Source: Leptolyngbya sp. KIOST-1
Lineage (GTDB): Bacteria > Cyanobacteriota > Cyanobacteriia > Phormidesmidales > Phormidesmidaceae
Length of the DNA stretch: 64,000 bases
Direction of reading: 5' to 3'
Assembly (NCBI RefSeq): GCF_000763385.1
Contig: NZ_JQFA01000004.1
Location: forward strand, 1,736,001 to 1,800,000
This document shows, in pieces, positions 56,038-64,000 of this stretch (position 1 is its first letter; every line of letters starts with the position of its first letter). The notes under the pieces are model-generated. The model was not told the origin of the DNA and did not search any database. It was given only the letters and a program-made list of their open reading frames with translations. A program made the translations under genes and the position numbers.

Positions 56038-58257
56038 ATGCCTCCTGCGGCTAACGGTTCCCAGCCCCCTCCTCCTGTCTCAGGCGAGGAACAAACGTCT
56101 GGCCTGGGCACCTTTGGCGGCGTCTATACCCCCTCAATTTTGACCATTTTGGGGGTGATCATGTACCTACGCTTCGGCTGGGTTGTAGGCAATGTGGGGC
56201 TGCTGGGCAGTCTGATCATCGTCACCCTGGCCTGTAGCATTACCCTGTTAACGGCCCTTTCGATCAGCGCGATCGCCACCGATCGGGTTGTGCGTGTGGG
56301 CGGTGCCTACTATATGATCAGCCGCTCTTTGGGCATTGAAACCGGTGGTGCAGTGGGCATTCCTCTCTACTTTGCCCAGGCCCTATCGGTGGCGCTTTAC
56401 ACCATTGGCTTTGCCGAGAGCGTCGTCAGCGCGTTTGGCTTTCTCAATCAGCTCTACGTAGCTCTCATTGTCACGGTGCTGGTGGCGGTGCTGGCGATTA
56501 CCTCCGCTGATATCGCAGTCAAAGCTCAGTACATGATCATGGCGGCGATCGTCCTATCGCTCCTGTCGCTGGTCTTTGGCGGACCCCTGTCTAATACCCA
56601 AGTTGAACTGTGGGGCATTGCCGATGGGGAACCCTTCTGGCAGGTCTTTGCGGTCTTTTTCCCGGCGGTAACGGGGATTATGGCCGGAGTCAATATGTCG
56701 GGCGATCTGAAAGATCCCAGCAGGTCAATTCCCAAGGGAACTCTAGCGGCAGTGGGCACTGGCTACGTCATCTACATGGTTCTGCCGGTGTTGCTGGCCT
56801 CTCGGGCCGACGCAGGTACTCTCGTGTCTGACCCGCTAGTGATGCAGCGAATTGCAGCTTGGGGTCCGGCGATTTTGCTGGGGGTATGGGGAGCCACCCT
56901 CTCTAGCGCGATCGGCAGCATTTTGGGAGCACCGCGGGTGTTGCAAGCCCTGGCCCGCGATGGCGTGCTGCCGGTTTGGCTAAGTTTTTTAGGCAAGGGC
57001 AGCGGCGCTAATGACGAGCCCCGCCTGGGTACCGCCGTCACCCTCGTGATTGTGGTCGCAGCGGTGTACGTCGGCGATCTCAATCTGATTGCCCCAGTGC
57101 TGACCATGTTTTTTCTCACTACCTACCTGGTGCTCAATGTCTCGGCAGGCCTGGAAGGGTTTTTGAATAGCCCTTCATTTCGACCGCTGTTTAAGGTGCA
57201 CTGGTCGCTGTCTGCCCTGGGGGCGCTGGGCTGCCTGGCGGTGATGTTACTGATCAACCCCATTGCTACGCTGTTGGCCGGGGCGATCGTGGCGGCGATC
57301 TTTTTTTGGCTGCAGCGGCGAGAGATGCAAACCGCCTGGGGAGACGTGCGGCGGGGAATCTGGATGCTGCTGCTGCGGACCAGTCTGTTTCAGCTGGGCC
57401 ACAGCCCTGATGCCAAAAACTGGCGACCCAATTTCCTGGTCCTGTCGGGTTCCCCCATGCGGCGCTGGGATCTGATTAAGTTTGCCAATGCCCTGAGCCA
57501 CAACCGGGGATTGTTTACAGTAACCAACATTTTGCCCTCAGGCTCCCGAGGGGTGACTCAGCAAAAAGATATGGAGACAACCATCGATAATTACCTGCGC
57601 GATCGGGGGGTGCAGGCGCTGGTGAGAGTGCTGACGGCCCCTGACCCCTACGAGGGAGCCGAACGCTTGGTAGAAATCTATGGCTTGGGTCAGGTAGTAC
57701 CCGATACGGTACTAATGGGTGACAGTGAAAATCTGGCTAGTCGCGATCGCTACTGCCAGTTGATCACTCGCCTGCACAAGGCCAATCGCAATGTTGTTAT
57801 CTTTCGTGCGGGCGATGTCGGCTTGCCGCCGTGGCGATCCTACCGCCAGATTGATGTGTGGTGGGGTGGCCTGAATAACAACGGCAGCCTGATGCTGATC
57901 TTGGCGGATCTGCTGCGAGCCGATAGTGAGTGGCGCGAGGCCACGCTTTGCCTCAAGCTTGTGGTAGCGGACGAAACAGCGGCTGAGCAAGCCCGCAAAA
58001 ACCTCGATCGCCTCACAGATGATCTGAGGGTTCGGGCGAAACCCAGCGTGCTGGTGGCAAACGGTCGCCCCTTTGAAGCCATTTTCCAGGCCTCGTCGGC
58101 CCAGGCCGATCGCATTTTTATTGGCATGGCCATCCCCGATCAAGACTTCCCTAGCTACTACGAACGGCTCCAGGCTCGGGTTGCGGGGTTACCCTCAACG
58201 GTGTTTGTGTTGGCGGCTTCTGAGTCTAAGTTTACTAACGTGCTTCTAGAAGATTAA
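56038..58257 (+). CDS. Cation-chloride cotransporter-like permease (SLC12/APC superfamily)
   Basis: The product has 739 residues. About 12 hydrophobic helices start after a Pro-rich N-terminus. LGTFGGVYTPSILTILGVIM followed by YLRFGWVVG is the CCC-family signature in the first helix, and helix 3 has GGAYYMISRSLGIETGGAVG. The C-terminal ~280 residues are cytoplasmic (VLSGSPMRRWDLIKFANALS, IDVWWGGLNNNGSLMLILAD), as in Na-K-Cl cotransporters. It probably moves alkali cations with chloride, or amino acids; the substrate is not decidable here. It is monocistronic. Confidence 0.85.
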   Translation: MPPAANGSQPPPPVSGEEQTSGLGTFGGVYTPSILTILGVIMYLRFGWVVGNVGLLGSLIIVTLACSITLLTALSISAIATDRVVRVGGAYYMISRSLGIETGGAVGIPLYFAQALSVALYTIGFAESVVSAFGFLNQLYVALIVTVLVAVLAITSADIAVKAQYMIMAAIVLSLLSLVFGGPLSNTQVELWGIADGEPFWQVFAVFFPAVTGIMAGVNMSGDLKDPSRSIPKGTLAAVGTGYVIYMVLPVLLASRADAGTLVSDPLVMQRIAAWGPAILLGVWGATLSSAIGSILGAPRVLQALARDGVLPVWLSFLGKGSGANDEPRLGTAVTLVIVVAAVYVGDLNLIAPVLTMFFLTTYLVLNVSAGLEGFLNSPSFRPLFKVHWSLSALGALGCLAVMLLINPIATLLAGAIVAAIFFWLQRREMQTAWGDVRRGIWMLLLRTSLFQLGHSPDAKNWRPNFLVLSGSPMRRWDLIKFANALSHNRGLFTVTNILPSGSRGVTQQKDMETTIDNYLRDRGVQALVRVLTAPDPYEGAERLVEIYGLGQVVPDTVLMGDSENLASRDRYCQLITRLHKANRNVVIFRAGDVGLPPWRSYRQIDVWWGGLNNNGSLMLILADLLRADSEWREATLCLKLVVADETAAEQARKNLDRLTDDLRVRAKPSVLVANGRPFEAIFQASSAQADRIFIGMAIPDQDFPSYYERLQARVAGLPSTVFVLAASESKFTNVLLED

Positions 58258-58473
58258 TCAGCCTCTGGCTGCGGGTGACTGCGGATCGATGCAGCGAGTT
58301 GGCCCTGGTCAGACCTGTAACCATAAACTCTCAGGTGGCCAGCAGAATGCGATCGCGCTCCCAGCCACCTCCAACTACAGTGGCCACAAAAAAGCGGGAA
58401 CTGCAGTTCCCGCTAGATGCTGTGTTGTTGAGGGTGAGGAAGAAACGCTGGATATTGAATGAGCAATTCCTAA

Positions 58474-58590
58474 GGCGTGGCATCAATTGTGGCTAAAAGC
58501 TCGGTGTATCAAGCTTTGCCGCGCCCGACCCAAAAGACAGGCTAAGGGGCTGTAACCCTTAATTTTCGGGTGTTTGACAGCTATTAATGG
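58474..58590. repeat. MITE of family 2, degenerate copy
   Basis: It starts AGGCGTGGCATCAATTGTGG after a TA. It then matches the right arm of the split MITE at 37857-37934 (AAGCTCGGTGTATCAAGCTT) and its left arm (TTTTCGGGTGTTTGACAGCT), but the right terminal repeat has decayed. Confidence 0.7.
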
Positions 58591-59208
58591 TTCGCCGATG
58601 GTGAGCGACGCTACGGCAAAGCCTGATGTGAGCTAGCCAGTGTCTATCAAAAGATGCTTTAATTTGTGAATTCTCTTCAAGCCCTTGGCCCTGATGGGTT
58701 CGTAAGCTATTCTTGGGAAATAGCAATATCAGATAGGGGCTGTAAGGACATCGACATAACTTCTTAAGTTTCGCTTGCTCCTTGTATCAATTCGATGGCA
58801 AGAGCAGCCAGTCTTAACACTGGCTTTAGCTGCTAGGCGCTCTAAATTTCACCGCAGATGGACTTCCGCCACGGCATAGTTGAATGTTTGCCATCGGTGA
58901 ATGTCACTAAAACAGGAACAGTGGGCAGTGCTCACTACGGCTTAGTCTGTCATTCTCAAATTGTTTTGGAAAATTTGCTGGGCAAGTGTTGGAAGTGTAT
59001 ATTTTCTCCCAAACGACCTCTACAAAAAAGACTCAAAGCGATTTGCCCATAAACCACAAGGAATCTCTTTTAAACCAGCTTATTCACAGAGCATTTATAA
59101 GCATTGCCCATTTTTGATTAAGCATAAAATTCAAGGGAATACTACCCATTCATCAACAGACAGAATTAATACTTTCTAATTTCCTAGCCTGGGAAAAGTT
59201 GACAAAAC
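58591..59208. other. 620-bp intergenic region, AT-rich
   Basis: No convincing gene. Base composition falls towards the AT-rich FHA-GGDEF-EAL gene, suggesting both came together. The likely promoter lies at 59100-59200. Confidence 0.4.
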
Positions 59209-61026
59209 ATGGACACGACAACCAATGATCCAGTCAACCTTGAAAAACATGAAGAAATAAAACGAGAAAGGGTAGTCTTAATTGTAATTGATGGTTCGAG
59301 GGTAAATTTCAAGTCTCTTAAGAAAAAAGCTTATTTCATTGGCCGCAACAAAGAAGCGGATATTATACTAAAGTGTCAAGGTGTTTCTCGTTACCATGCT
59401 TACACGTATTATCGAGACGATAGCCACTGGATTGTAGATGGTGACTTAGAGGGAATTCGAAGTAAAAACGGCCTAACAGTCAATGGCAAAAAGGTCTACA
59501 CACACCAGTTGAAGAATGGTGACTTAATCAGGTTTTGCCAAAACGTTCATGCACTATTCCTAGATGAGAATGCTATCCGAGAAATGGATCCTTCTGCAGT
59601 TTTCTTAACTAGAAACGCACTAAAAATTCTGCTTGGAAGGTACAGGCAAAACGTCAAGCATCAACACAGCCTCTTCGAACGAGAAATAAAGCCTGAAGAT
59701 GATCTGGTTTTAGGAATTGACGACCTAACAAAACTTCCAAACAGAAGCACTTTACTTGCCAAGATAAATCAGTTGCTTTCCTTGAAATCCATAAGGAAGC
59801 ATCGCCTCCAATTTGCCGTACTATTCATCGATCTTGACAAGTTCAAGCTTATTAACGACAGTCTTGGGCATTTCGCTGGAGACAAATTTCTAATAAAAGT
59901 TTCAGAAAGAATGAGGAAGTCCCTTAGGCCGAAAGACATGCTGGCTCGTTTGGGTGGCGATGAGTTTGTTGTTTTGCTTACCGAAATAAATGATTTCGAT
60001 GAAGCCATTTCTGTCGCAAGGCGGTTGCAAAATGATCTCGAAAAGCCTCTTTGGATTGGTCACAATGAGATTTTCCCAAGTGCTAGTTTTGGCATAGCGT
60101 CCAGTAAGGCATCATATAAGAGTGCTGAAGAAATCCTCAGAGATGCAGACACTGCTCTGTATCAGGCAAAATCTTGTGGGCGCGGGCGCCTAGAAGTTTT
60201 TGATGAAACCATGCGACAAAAAGCAAGGCATTTGCTGAAATTAGACTCGGACTTAAGGAAGGCAACTCAGCAGCGAGAGTTCGTTCTTTTCTACCAGCCA
60301 ATTGTTTCTTTGAAGAATAAGAAACTTGTTGGTTTTGAAGCACTCATACGTTGGCAGCATCCAGACAGGGGCCTTATAATGCCTGATGAGTTTATCTCCT
60401 TTGCAGAAGAGCGACATCTCATTCAGGAAGTAGGACTGTGGACTCTTGAAGAGGCCTGTCGTCAATTAAGTCTGTGGAAAGAAACCTACAGTTCTGAATT
60501 GTCCATTAGTATCAATATTTCGCCCAAACAACTGTTAGACACTAGGCTTGACAAAAAGATTCGGCGATTTACAAGTCTTTATGATCTCTCTGTCAGTGAT
60601 ATTAGGATTGAGGTGACTGAAGATACAATAGTTGATGACAGTCAACCCTCCATGCAAGCTTTAAATCAGCTTAAGGAAGCTGGTGTTCAAATCTATATTG
60701 ACGATTTTGGAACTGGATATTCCTCATTAAGCTACCTACACAAGTTTCCGGTAGATGCCCTAAAAATAGATCGTTCATTTATTTCAGAAATCGATAAAAA
60801 ATCCGATGAAAGTATTGGGTTTAGCGTTACTCAGTCGATAATCGGCCTTGCTCATAATCTTGGGGTCAAAGTTGTAGCTGAAGGTATTGAAAATGCTCGG
60901 CACTTATTTTATTTGAAGGCCTCCGGGTGCGACTATGGACAGGGATATTTATTTTCGAAGCCCCTGAATGCTGAACAGGCAACGCATCTTGTAAAGCATG
61001 GCCTAAAGTGGCACTGGAGATGCTAA
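59209..61026 (+). CDS. FHA-GGDEF-EAL c-di-GMP turnover protein (AT-rich paralogue)
   Basis: The product has 605 residues. The FHA domain (about 20-120) has YFIGRNKEADIILKCQGVSR, and H in RYHAYTYY. The GGDEF domain has FIDLDKFKLINDSLGHFAGD and intact LARLGGDEFVVLL. The EAL domain has GFEALIRWQHPDRG, EVTEDTIVDDSQ, IDDFGTGYSSLSYLHKFP and GLAHNLGVKVVAEGIE. Both catalytic signatures are intact. Compared with the 17318 paralogue it lacks the PAS-like spacer. Codon use is strikingly AT-rich against its neighbours, suggesting recent transfer or relaxed selection. An addiction-module gene follows 59 bp downstream. Confidence 0.92.
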   Translation: MDTTTNDPVNLEKHEEIKRERVVLIVIDGSRVNFKSLKKKAYFIGRNKEADIILKCQGVSRYHAYTYYRDDSHWIVDGDLEGIRSKNGLTVNGKKVYTHQLKNGDLIRFCQNVHALFLDENAIREMDPSAVFLTRNALKILLGRYRQNVKHQHSLFEREIKPEDDLVLGIDDLTKLPNRSTLLAKINQLLSLKSIRKHRLQFAVLFIDLDKFKLINDSLGHFAGDKFLIKVSERMRKSLRPKDMLARLGGDEFVVLLTEINDFDEAISVARRLQNDLEKPLWIGHNEIFPSASFGIASSKASYKSAEEILRDADTALYQAKSCGRGRLEVFDETMRQKARHLLKLDSDLRKATQQREFVLFYQPIVSLKNKKLVGFEALIRWQHPDRGLIMPDEFISFAEERHLIQEVGLWTLEEACRQLSLWKETYSSELSISINISPKQLLDTRLDKKIRRFTSLYDLSVSDIRIEVTEDTIVDDSQPSMQALNQLKEAGVQIYIDDFGTGYSSLSYLHKFPVDALKIDRSFISEIDKKSDESIGFSVTQSIIGLAHNLGVKVVAEGIENARHLFYLKASGCDYGQGYLFSKPLNAEQATHLVKHGLKWHWRC

Positions 61027-61085
61027 TTGTCTGTCTGAAGACCTTAGATGGCCCTTAAAAAAGGTAGCGAAGTAGCATCGAGGCT

Positions 61086-61331
61086 ATGGATGATGTTCTC
61101 CTGAAAGAAACAGCCCTAAAGCTCTCCGCTTTAGAGACAGCCCAGCTCATCGATGCCCTCTGGCAAAGCCTGGATCCTGCTGACCAGGACGTTATCGATC
61201 AGGCCTGGTTAGAAGAATCCAGGGTTCGACTTCAAGCGTACCGCCAGGGTGAAGCCGAAGCGGTTGGTGGTGAGACGGCCCTGAATGAGCTGAAGTCAAA
61301 GCTTTCCCAGGGAAGAACTGTCGCTTTTTGA
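61086..61331 (+). CDS. Addiction-module antitoxin-like protein
   Basis: The product has 81 residues: LSALETAQLIDALWQSLDPA, acidic VIDQAWLEESRVRLQAYRQG and a tail ELKSKLSQGR. This is the pattern of the small "putative addiction module component" proteins that precede RelE/ParE toxins. The TGA overlaps a TTG that opens the decayed toxin frame (TTTTTGACG). Because the toxin is broken, this antitoxin is an orphan. Its frame is intact. Confidence 0.8.
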   Translation: MDDVLLKETALKLSALETAQLIDALWQSLDPADQDVIDQAWLEESRVRLQAYRQGEAEAVGGETALNELKSKLSQGRTVAF

Positions 61332-61513
61332 CGCCAATCCTCCTTGAAGTGGAGGCTACCTCGCAGTTCTACGAATCAAATCGCCCTGAACTGGGCCGTG
61401 AATTTTTGAAAGAAGTAGACGCTACCATTTAGCGCCTTCTCGCCAATCCACGGGCATAGCAAGTGCTCGAAGGGGAAATTCGCCGCTGCCGCCTGCAACG
61501 GTCCCCCAGATGA
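61328..61513 (+). pseudogene. Decayed RelE/ParE-type toxin
   Basis: The frame from TTG reads TPILLEVEATSQFYESNRPE, then LGREFLKEVDATI, stop, RLLANPRA, stop, QVLEGEIRRCRLQRSPR, stop. LGREFL.EVDATI.RLLANPRA.QVLEGEIRR is typical of RelE/ParE toxins. The two in-frame TAG codons (61430, 61457) look like CAG/TGG changes to TAG, and the C-terminus is lost. Confidence 0.8.
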
Positions 61514-61605
61514 GCTGCGACGACGAGGTTCGGCAATTTTCGAGCCACTTGAACGGCCCTGGTGATGAGACACAGGCACTGCCTTTTCGGTAAGCCCAAA
61601 AACGT

Positions 61606-61641
61606 CAAAGCCCCTGAATGCCTTAGCATTCAGGGGCTTTG
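61606..61641 (-). terminator. Rho-independent terminator of tRNA-Gly
   Basis: CAAAGCCCCTGAATGC and GCATTCAGGGGCTTTG form a perfect 16-bp stem around CTTA. On the minus strand it follows the tRNA 3' end by 8 bp and is followed by a T-run (GTTTTTG). Confidence 0.85.
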
Positions 61642-61649
61642 AGAGATGA

Positions 61650-61720
61650 AGCGGGTGGGGGGAATCGAACCCCCATCATTAGCTTGGAAGGCTAAGGTTT
61701 TACCACTAAACTACACCCGC
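61650..61720 (-). tRNA. tRNA-Gly (anticodon TCC)
   Basis: Read from 61720 down: acceptor GCGGGTG pairs with CACCCGC; anticodon stem TTAGC/GCTAA encloses CTTCCAA (anticodon TCC); T arm is GGGGG-TTCGATT-CCCCC. The length is 71 nt with discriminator T. No CCA is encoded. Confidence 0.95.
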
Positions 61721-61997
61721 AGGCCGACCGCTATAGTACCACACCCTATGGACTCTGGGACCAGCCATGGGGAGGGCTGACAGGGTAGCCAAATCGCGAT
61801 ATACCCCTACTTAAGCTGCATTTTGATGGATACGATACCGGACACCATGGGCTAAATCTTTATAATGAAACACCAGCTGTCCCTTGAGAGGCGATGGGTT
61901 GACATCCTCCAGCCCGTACAGTCCAGGGCCCGTACAATCCAGGAATTGAGAGGAGTGGTGTGCAATGATTGGCTGCTATTGTCTACCGAATTAGGGT

Positions 61998-63002
61998 TTG
62001 CCTGTGTCTGCAACTGCATCGACAGCATATTTACTTGTGTCCCACGGCAGCCACGATCCGCGTCCGGGGCAGGCCATGGAGCGCCTAGCCCACTTCGTGC
62101 GATCGCAGGAGAGTGGGCTGTGGCGGCCCCACCGTAAAGATCGCGCCGATCAGGGGGGGCGCTCTACTTCGGGTCGGCTGAGCACACAAACAGCACCCTT
62201 GCTGCGGCGCAGCCCGTCCTCAGACTGGCTGCGGCCCATTCAGGATAAAGCTCCCTTGGGAGAACCGGGCCTTCAGCGGACCAAAGTGTCGCCGCCTGAA
62301 CCACCCCATGGACCTCTGGTGGGGACCGCCTGCCTGGAGACCGAGGCGCTGCCGCTGCACCGCCAAATCGTCGAGTTTAGCCGTCGTGCCCAGTCCGCCG
62401 GAGCCCAGCGGGTGTGCCTGGTACCCCTATTTTTGCTGGCGGGGGTGCATGTTATGGACGATATCCCAGCCGAAGTGGAGCAGGCGCGCCAGGGGCTGCC
62501 GGGCTTAGCCCTGGAAGTTTGCCCTCACCTGGGTAGCCATCCGGGCCTGAGGGGTCTGTTGCGCCAAAAACTGCAAGCAACGACGATCAAGACGCCAATT
62601 TTGCTGGCCCACGGTAGCCGTCGTCCCGGCGGGAATGAGCCTATTCATGCCCTGGCCCAGTCCCTCGGCGGATCGGCGGCGTTCTGGTCCGTTGCCCCCA
62701 GCCTGGAGGATCAGGTTATCCACCACATGCAAAGTGGCGTGCAGCGAATCGCCATCCTGCCCTACTTCCTGTTTGCAGGTTCTACCACCGACGCCATTAC
62801 TCACCTCACCGAAGATCTGGCCGAGCGCTTTTCGCAGCTGACATTTCACCTGCTGCCGCCCCTGGGCCCCTCCCCAGAACTGGCCCGCCTGGTCATTGAT
62901 CTGGCCTTGGACCGGGTACCGGCCCGATCGCAGCAGCCCCCGATTCCGATGCAGCGGTTGGCGTTCCGCCATGGAATCTCGCCATCGTCGCTGGTGTCCT
63001 AG
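61998..63002 (+). CDS. cbiX: CbiX-type sirohydrochlorin chelatase (double domain)
   Basis: The product is about 334 residues from a TTG at 61998; a GTG at 62004 is an alternative. The first half has AYLLVSHGSHDPRPGQAMER, LVGTACLE and LFLLAGVHVMDDIPAEVEQA. The second half has ILLAHGSRRPGGNEPIHALA and ILPYFLFAGSTTDAI. This is the tandem chelatase fold that inserts Fe (SirB) or Co into sirohydrochlorin. Residues ~45-105 (RKDRADQGGRSTSG...) are a polar low-complexity insert inside the first domain. It is followed 180 bp later by cobA, which makes the precursor of its substrate. Confidence 0.88.
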   Translation: MPVSATASTAYLLVSHGSHDPRPGQAMERLAHFVRSQESGLWRPHRKDRADQGGRSTSGRLSTQTAPLLRRSPSSDWLRPIQDKAPLGEPGLQRTKVSPPEPPHGPLVGTACLETEALPLHRQIVEFSRRAQSAGAQRVCLVPLFLLAGVHVMDDIPAEVEQARQGLPGLALEVCPHLGSHPGLRGLLRQKLQATTIKTPILLAHGSRRPGGNEPIHALAQSLGGSAAFWSVAPSLEDQVIHHMQSGVQRIAILPYFLFAGSTTDAITHLTEDLAERFSQLTFHLLPPLGPSPELARLVIDLALDRVPARSQQPPIPMQRLAFRHGISPSSLVS

Positions 63003-63182
63003 GCGAAACCCTACCTGGGCCAGTCCGTGGCCTGGGCCAAGGGAACAGCAGTTTTGCCAGCCACCAGGCCAAACCGTCCGCTGCGGGCGCTCCCAACGTG
63101 ACCGACAACGGTCTACGCTAAGGGATGGTTAAGATGCTCCGTCAACCCCCTTCGTCACTACTGTCTGAGTTTGAGCACGCGT

Positions 63183-63998
63183 ATGGTGTCAGCTGCTTCT
63201 GGAGCCCACGGGGGCCAACCCTACGGCAAGGTATATCTGGTGGGGGCCGGCCCGGGCGATCCGGGTCTGTTCACCCTGCGGGGTAAGGGACTGCTGGAGG
63301 GGGCCGATGTGGTTATCCACGATGCCCTGGTCAGTGCCCCCATTCTGGCTATGGTCAATCCCCAGGCCACCGTGATCAATGCGGGCAAGCGGCGGGGCCG
63401 CCACTCCCTGATGCAGGAAGACATCAATCAGCTGATTATCGATCAGGCCAGGACCAACGCCGTGGTGGTGCGGCTGAAGGGGGGAGACCCCTTTGTGTTT
63501 GGGCGCGGCGGCGAAGAGATGGCGGCGCTGGTGGCGGCGGGCATTGCGGTGGAGGTGGTGCCGGGCATTACCGCTGGGGTGGCAGTACCGGCCTATGCGG
63601 GCATTCCGGTTACCCACCGCAGCCAGAGTTCGTCGGTGACCTTTGTCACCGGCCACGAGTCGGCCGGCAAGTATCGCCCTCGGGTCAACTGGCAGGCCCT
63701 GGCCCAGGGGTCCGAAACCATCGTCGTGTACATGGGCATCCACAATCTGGGCACCATTACCGCAGAGCTGCTGGCCGCCAACCTCAGCCCCGCTACGCCG
63801 GTCGCCCTGATTCGCTGGGGCACCTACCCCCACCAGGAAACGCTGATTGGTACCCTGGCCACCATCGTCACCCAGGTGGCTGAGACCGGGTTTGAAGCCC
63901 CCGCGATCGCGGTAATTGGCCATGTCGTCAGCTGGCATGAGGTCTTCAACCACTGCCGCCCCACGGGTACCGTTTGGCCCCAGGAGTCGGCGCAGTAG
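63183..63998 (+). CDS. cobA: Uroporphyrinogen-III C-methyltransferase
   Basis: The product has 271 residues from the ATG at 63183; upstream TTG codons exist. It contains KVYLVGAGPGDPGLFTLRGK, VVRLKGGDPFVFGRGGEEM, VVPGITAGVAVPAYAGIPVT and VVYMGIHNLGTI, the standard SUMT motifs binding S-adenosylmethionine. It methylates uroporphyrinogen III at C2 and C7 to precorrin-2, the branch point to siroheme and corrinoids. The CysG oxidase/chelatase domain is absent; the upstream cbiX can supply chelation. It is complete in the window; the stop is 2 bp before the edge. Confidence 0.94.
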   Translation: MVSAASGAHGGQPYGKVYLVGAGPGDPGLFTLRGKGLLEGADVVIHDALVSAPILAMVNPQATVINAGKRRGRHSLMQEDINQLIIDQARTNAVVVRLKGGDPFVFGRGGEEMAALVAAGIAVEVVPGITAGVAVPAYAGIPVTHRSQSSSVTFVTGHESAGKYRPRVNWQALAQGSETIVVYMGIHNLGTITAELLAANLSPATPVALIRWGTYPHQETLIGTLATIVTQVAETGFEAPAIAVIGHVVSWHEVFNHCRPTGTVWPQESAQ

Positions 63999-64000
63999 GG

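Noticed and set aside
58858..59179. Two short overlapping open frames of 64 and 72 codons
   Set aside because: AT-rich intergenic sequence without ribosome binding sites or protein-like patterns.
1..64000. CRISPR array
   Set aside because: No regularly spaced 23-47-bp direct repeats with unique spacers were found; tandem repeats present are heptamers or 24-bp contiguous units.

Overview
The window looks like a chromosome segment from a filamentous, Leptolyngbya/Nodosilinea-like cyanobacterium. The palindrome GCGATCGC (HIP1) is scattered throughout, base composition is moderately GC-rich, sensor kinases and c-di-GMP proteins are abundant, and there are cyanobacterial hallmarks such as FHA-GGDEF-EAL proteins, an iron-uptake-type porin fragment, the DUF502-nusB-ftsY gene order and heptanucleotide tandem repeats. 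The taxon is inferred from these features only.

Layout. 1-16.6 kb (+): a signalling island with a truncated OmpR-type regulator, a lone receiver, and a run of overlapping hybrid histidine kinases. The second kinase gene of this run is split by a 1,407-bp element. 17.3-26.3 kb: an FHA-GGDEF-EAL protein (+), then on the minus strand a 1,634-residue multi-PAS hybrid kinase with an EAL response regulator. 26.5-36.5 kb: a methyltransferase, metallophosphatase, lipoprotein, cobU, mgtE, and DUF502-nusB-ftsY. 36.5-49 kb: a mobile-element-rich stretch around mfd and trmFO, with an ISAzo13-like element nested in a MITE, a TumE-like toxin-antitoxin pair, an IS1-like relic and a 1,418-bp ISAs1-derived element. 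49-58.3 kb: a PD-(D/E)XK protein, AraC regulator plus BenE transporter, DUF389 protein, an unknown protein and a cation-chloride cotransporter-like permease. 59.2-64 kb: an AT-rich second FHA-GGDEF-EAL protein, a decayed toxin-antitoxin locus, tRNA-Gly(TCC), and cbiX-cobA of siroheme/corrinoid synthesis.

Most notable result: two unrelated IS types have the same peculiar architecture. Each has intact terminal inverted repeats, a perfect 10-bp target duplication, and only the first and last scraps of its transposase gene. The transposase middle is replaced by fragments of unrelated host genes. Element 1 (5899-7305, ISKra4-like ends) carries a porin fragment and a metI fragment. Element 2 (47454-48871, ISAs1 ends) carries fragments of acr3, a tyrosine-phosphatase-like gene and an EamA transporter gene. 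They resemble bacterial mobile insertion cassettes and, in carrying gene pieces, plant Pack-MULEs. Removing element 1 and one target copy restores an uninterrupted 1,311-codon kinase gene.

Other structure: a 127-bp MITE-like family (three copies and one half copy), a second MITE family (three copies), a 10-unit heptamer tandem repeat inside mfd whose unit length is not a multiple of 3, and an unannotated C-terminal module shared by four kinases of the first island. All calls are from reading the sequence; no database search was possible.
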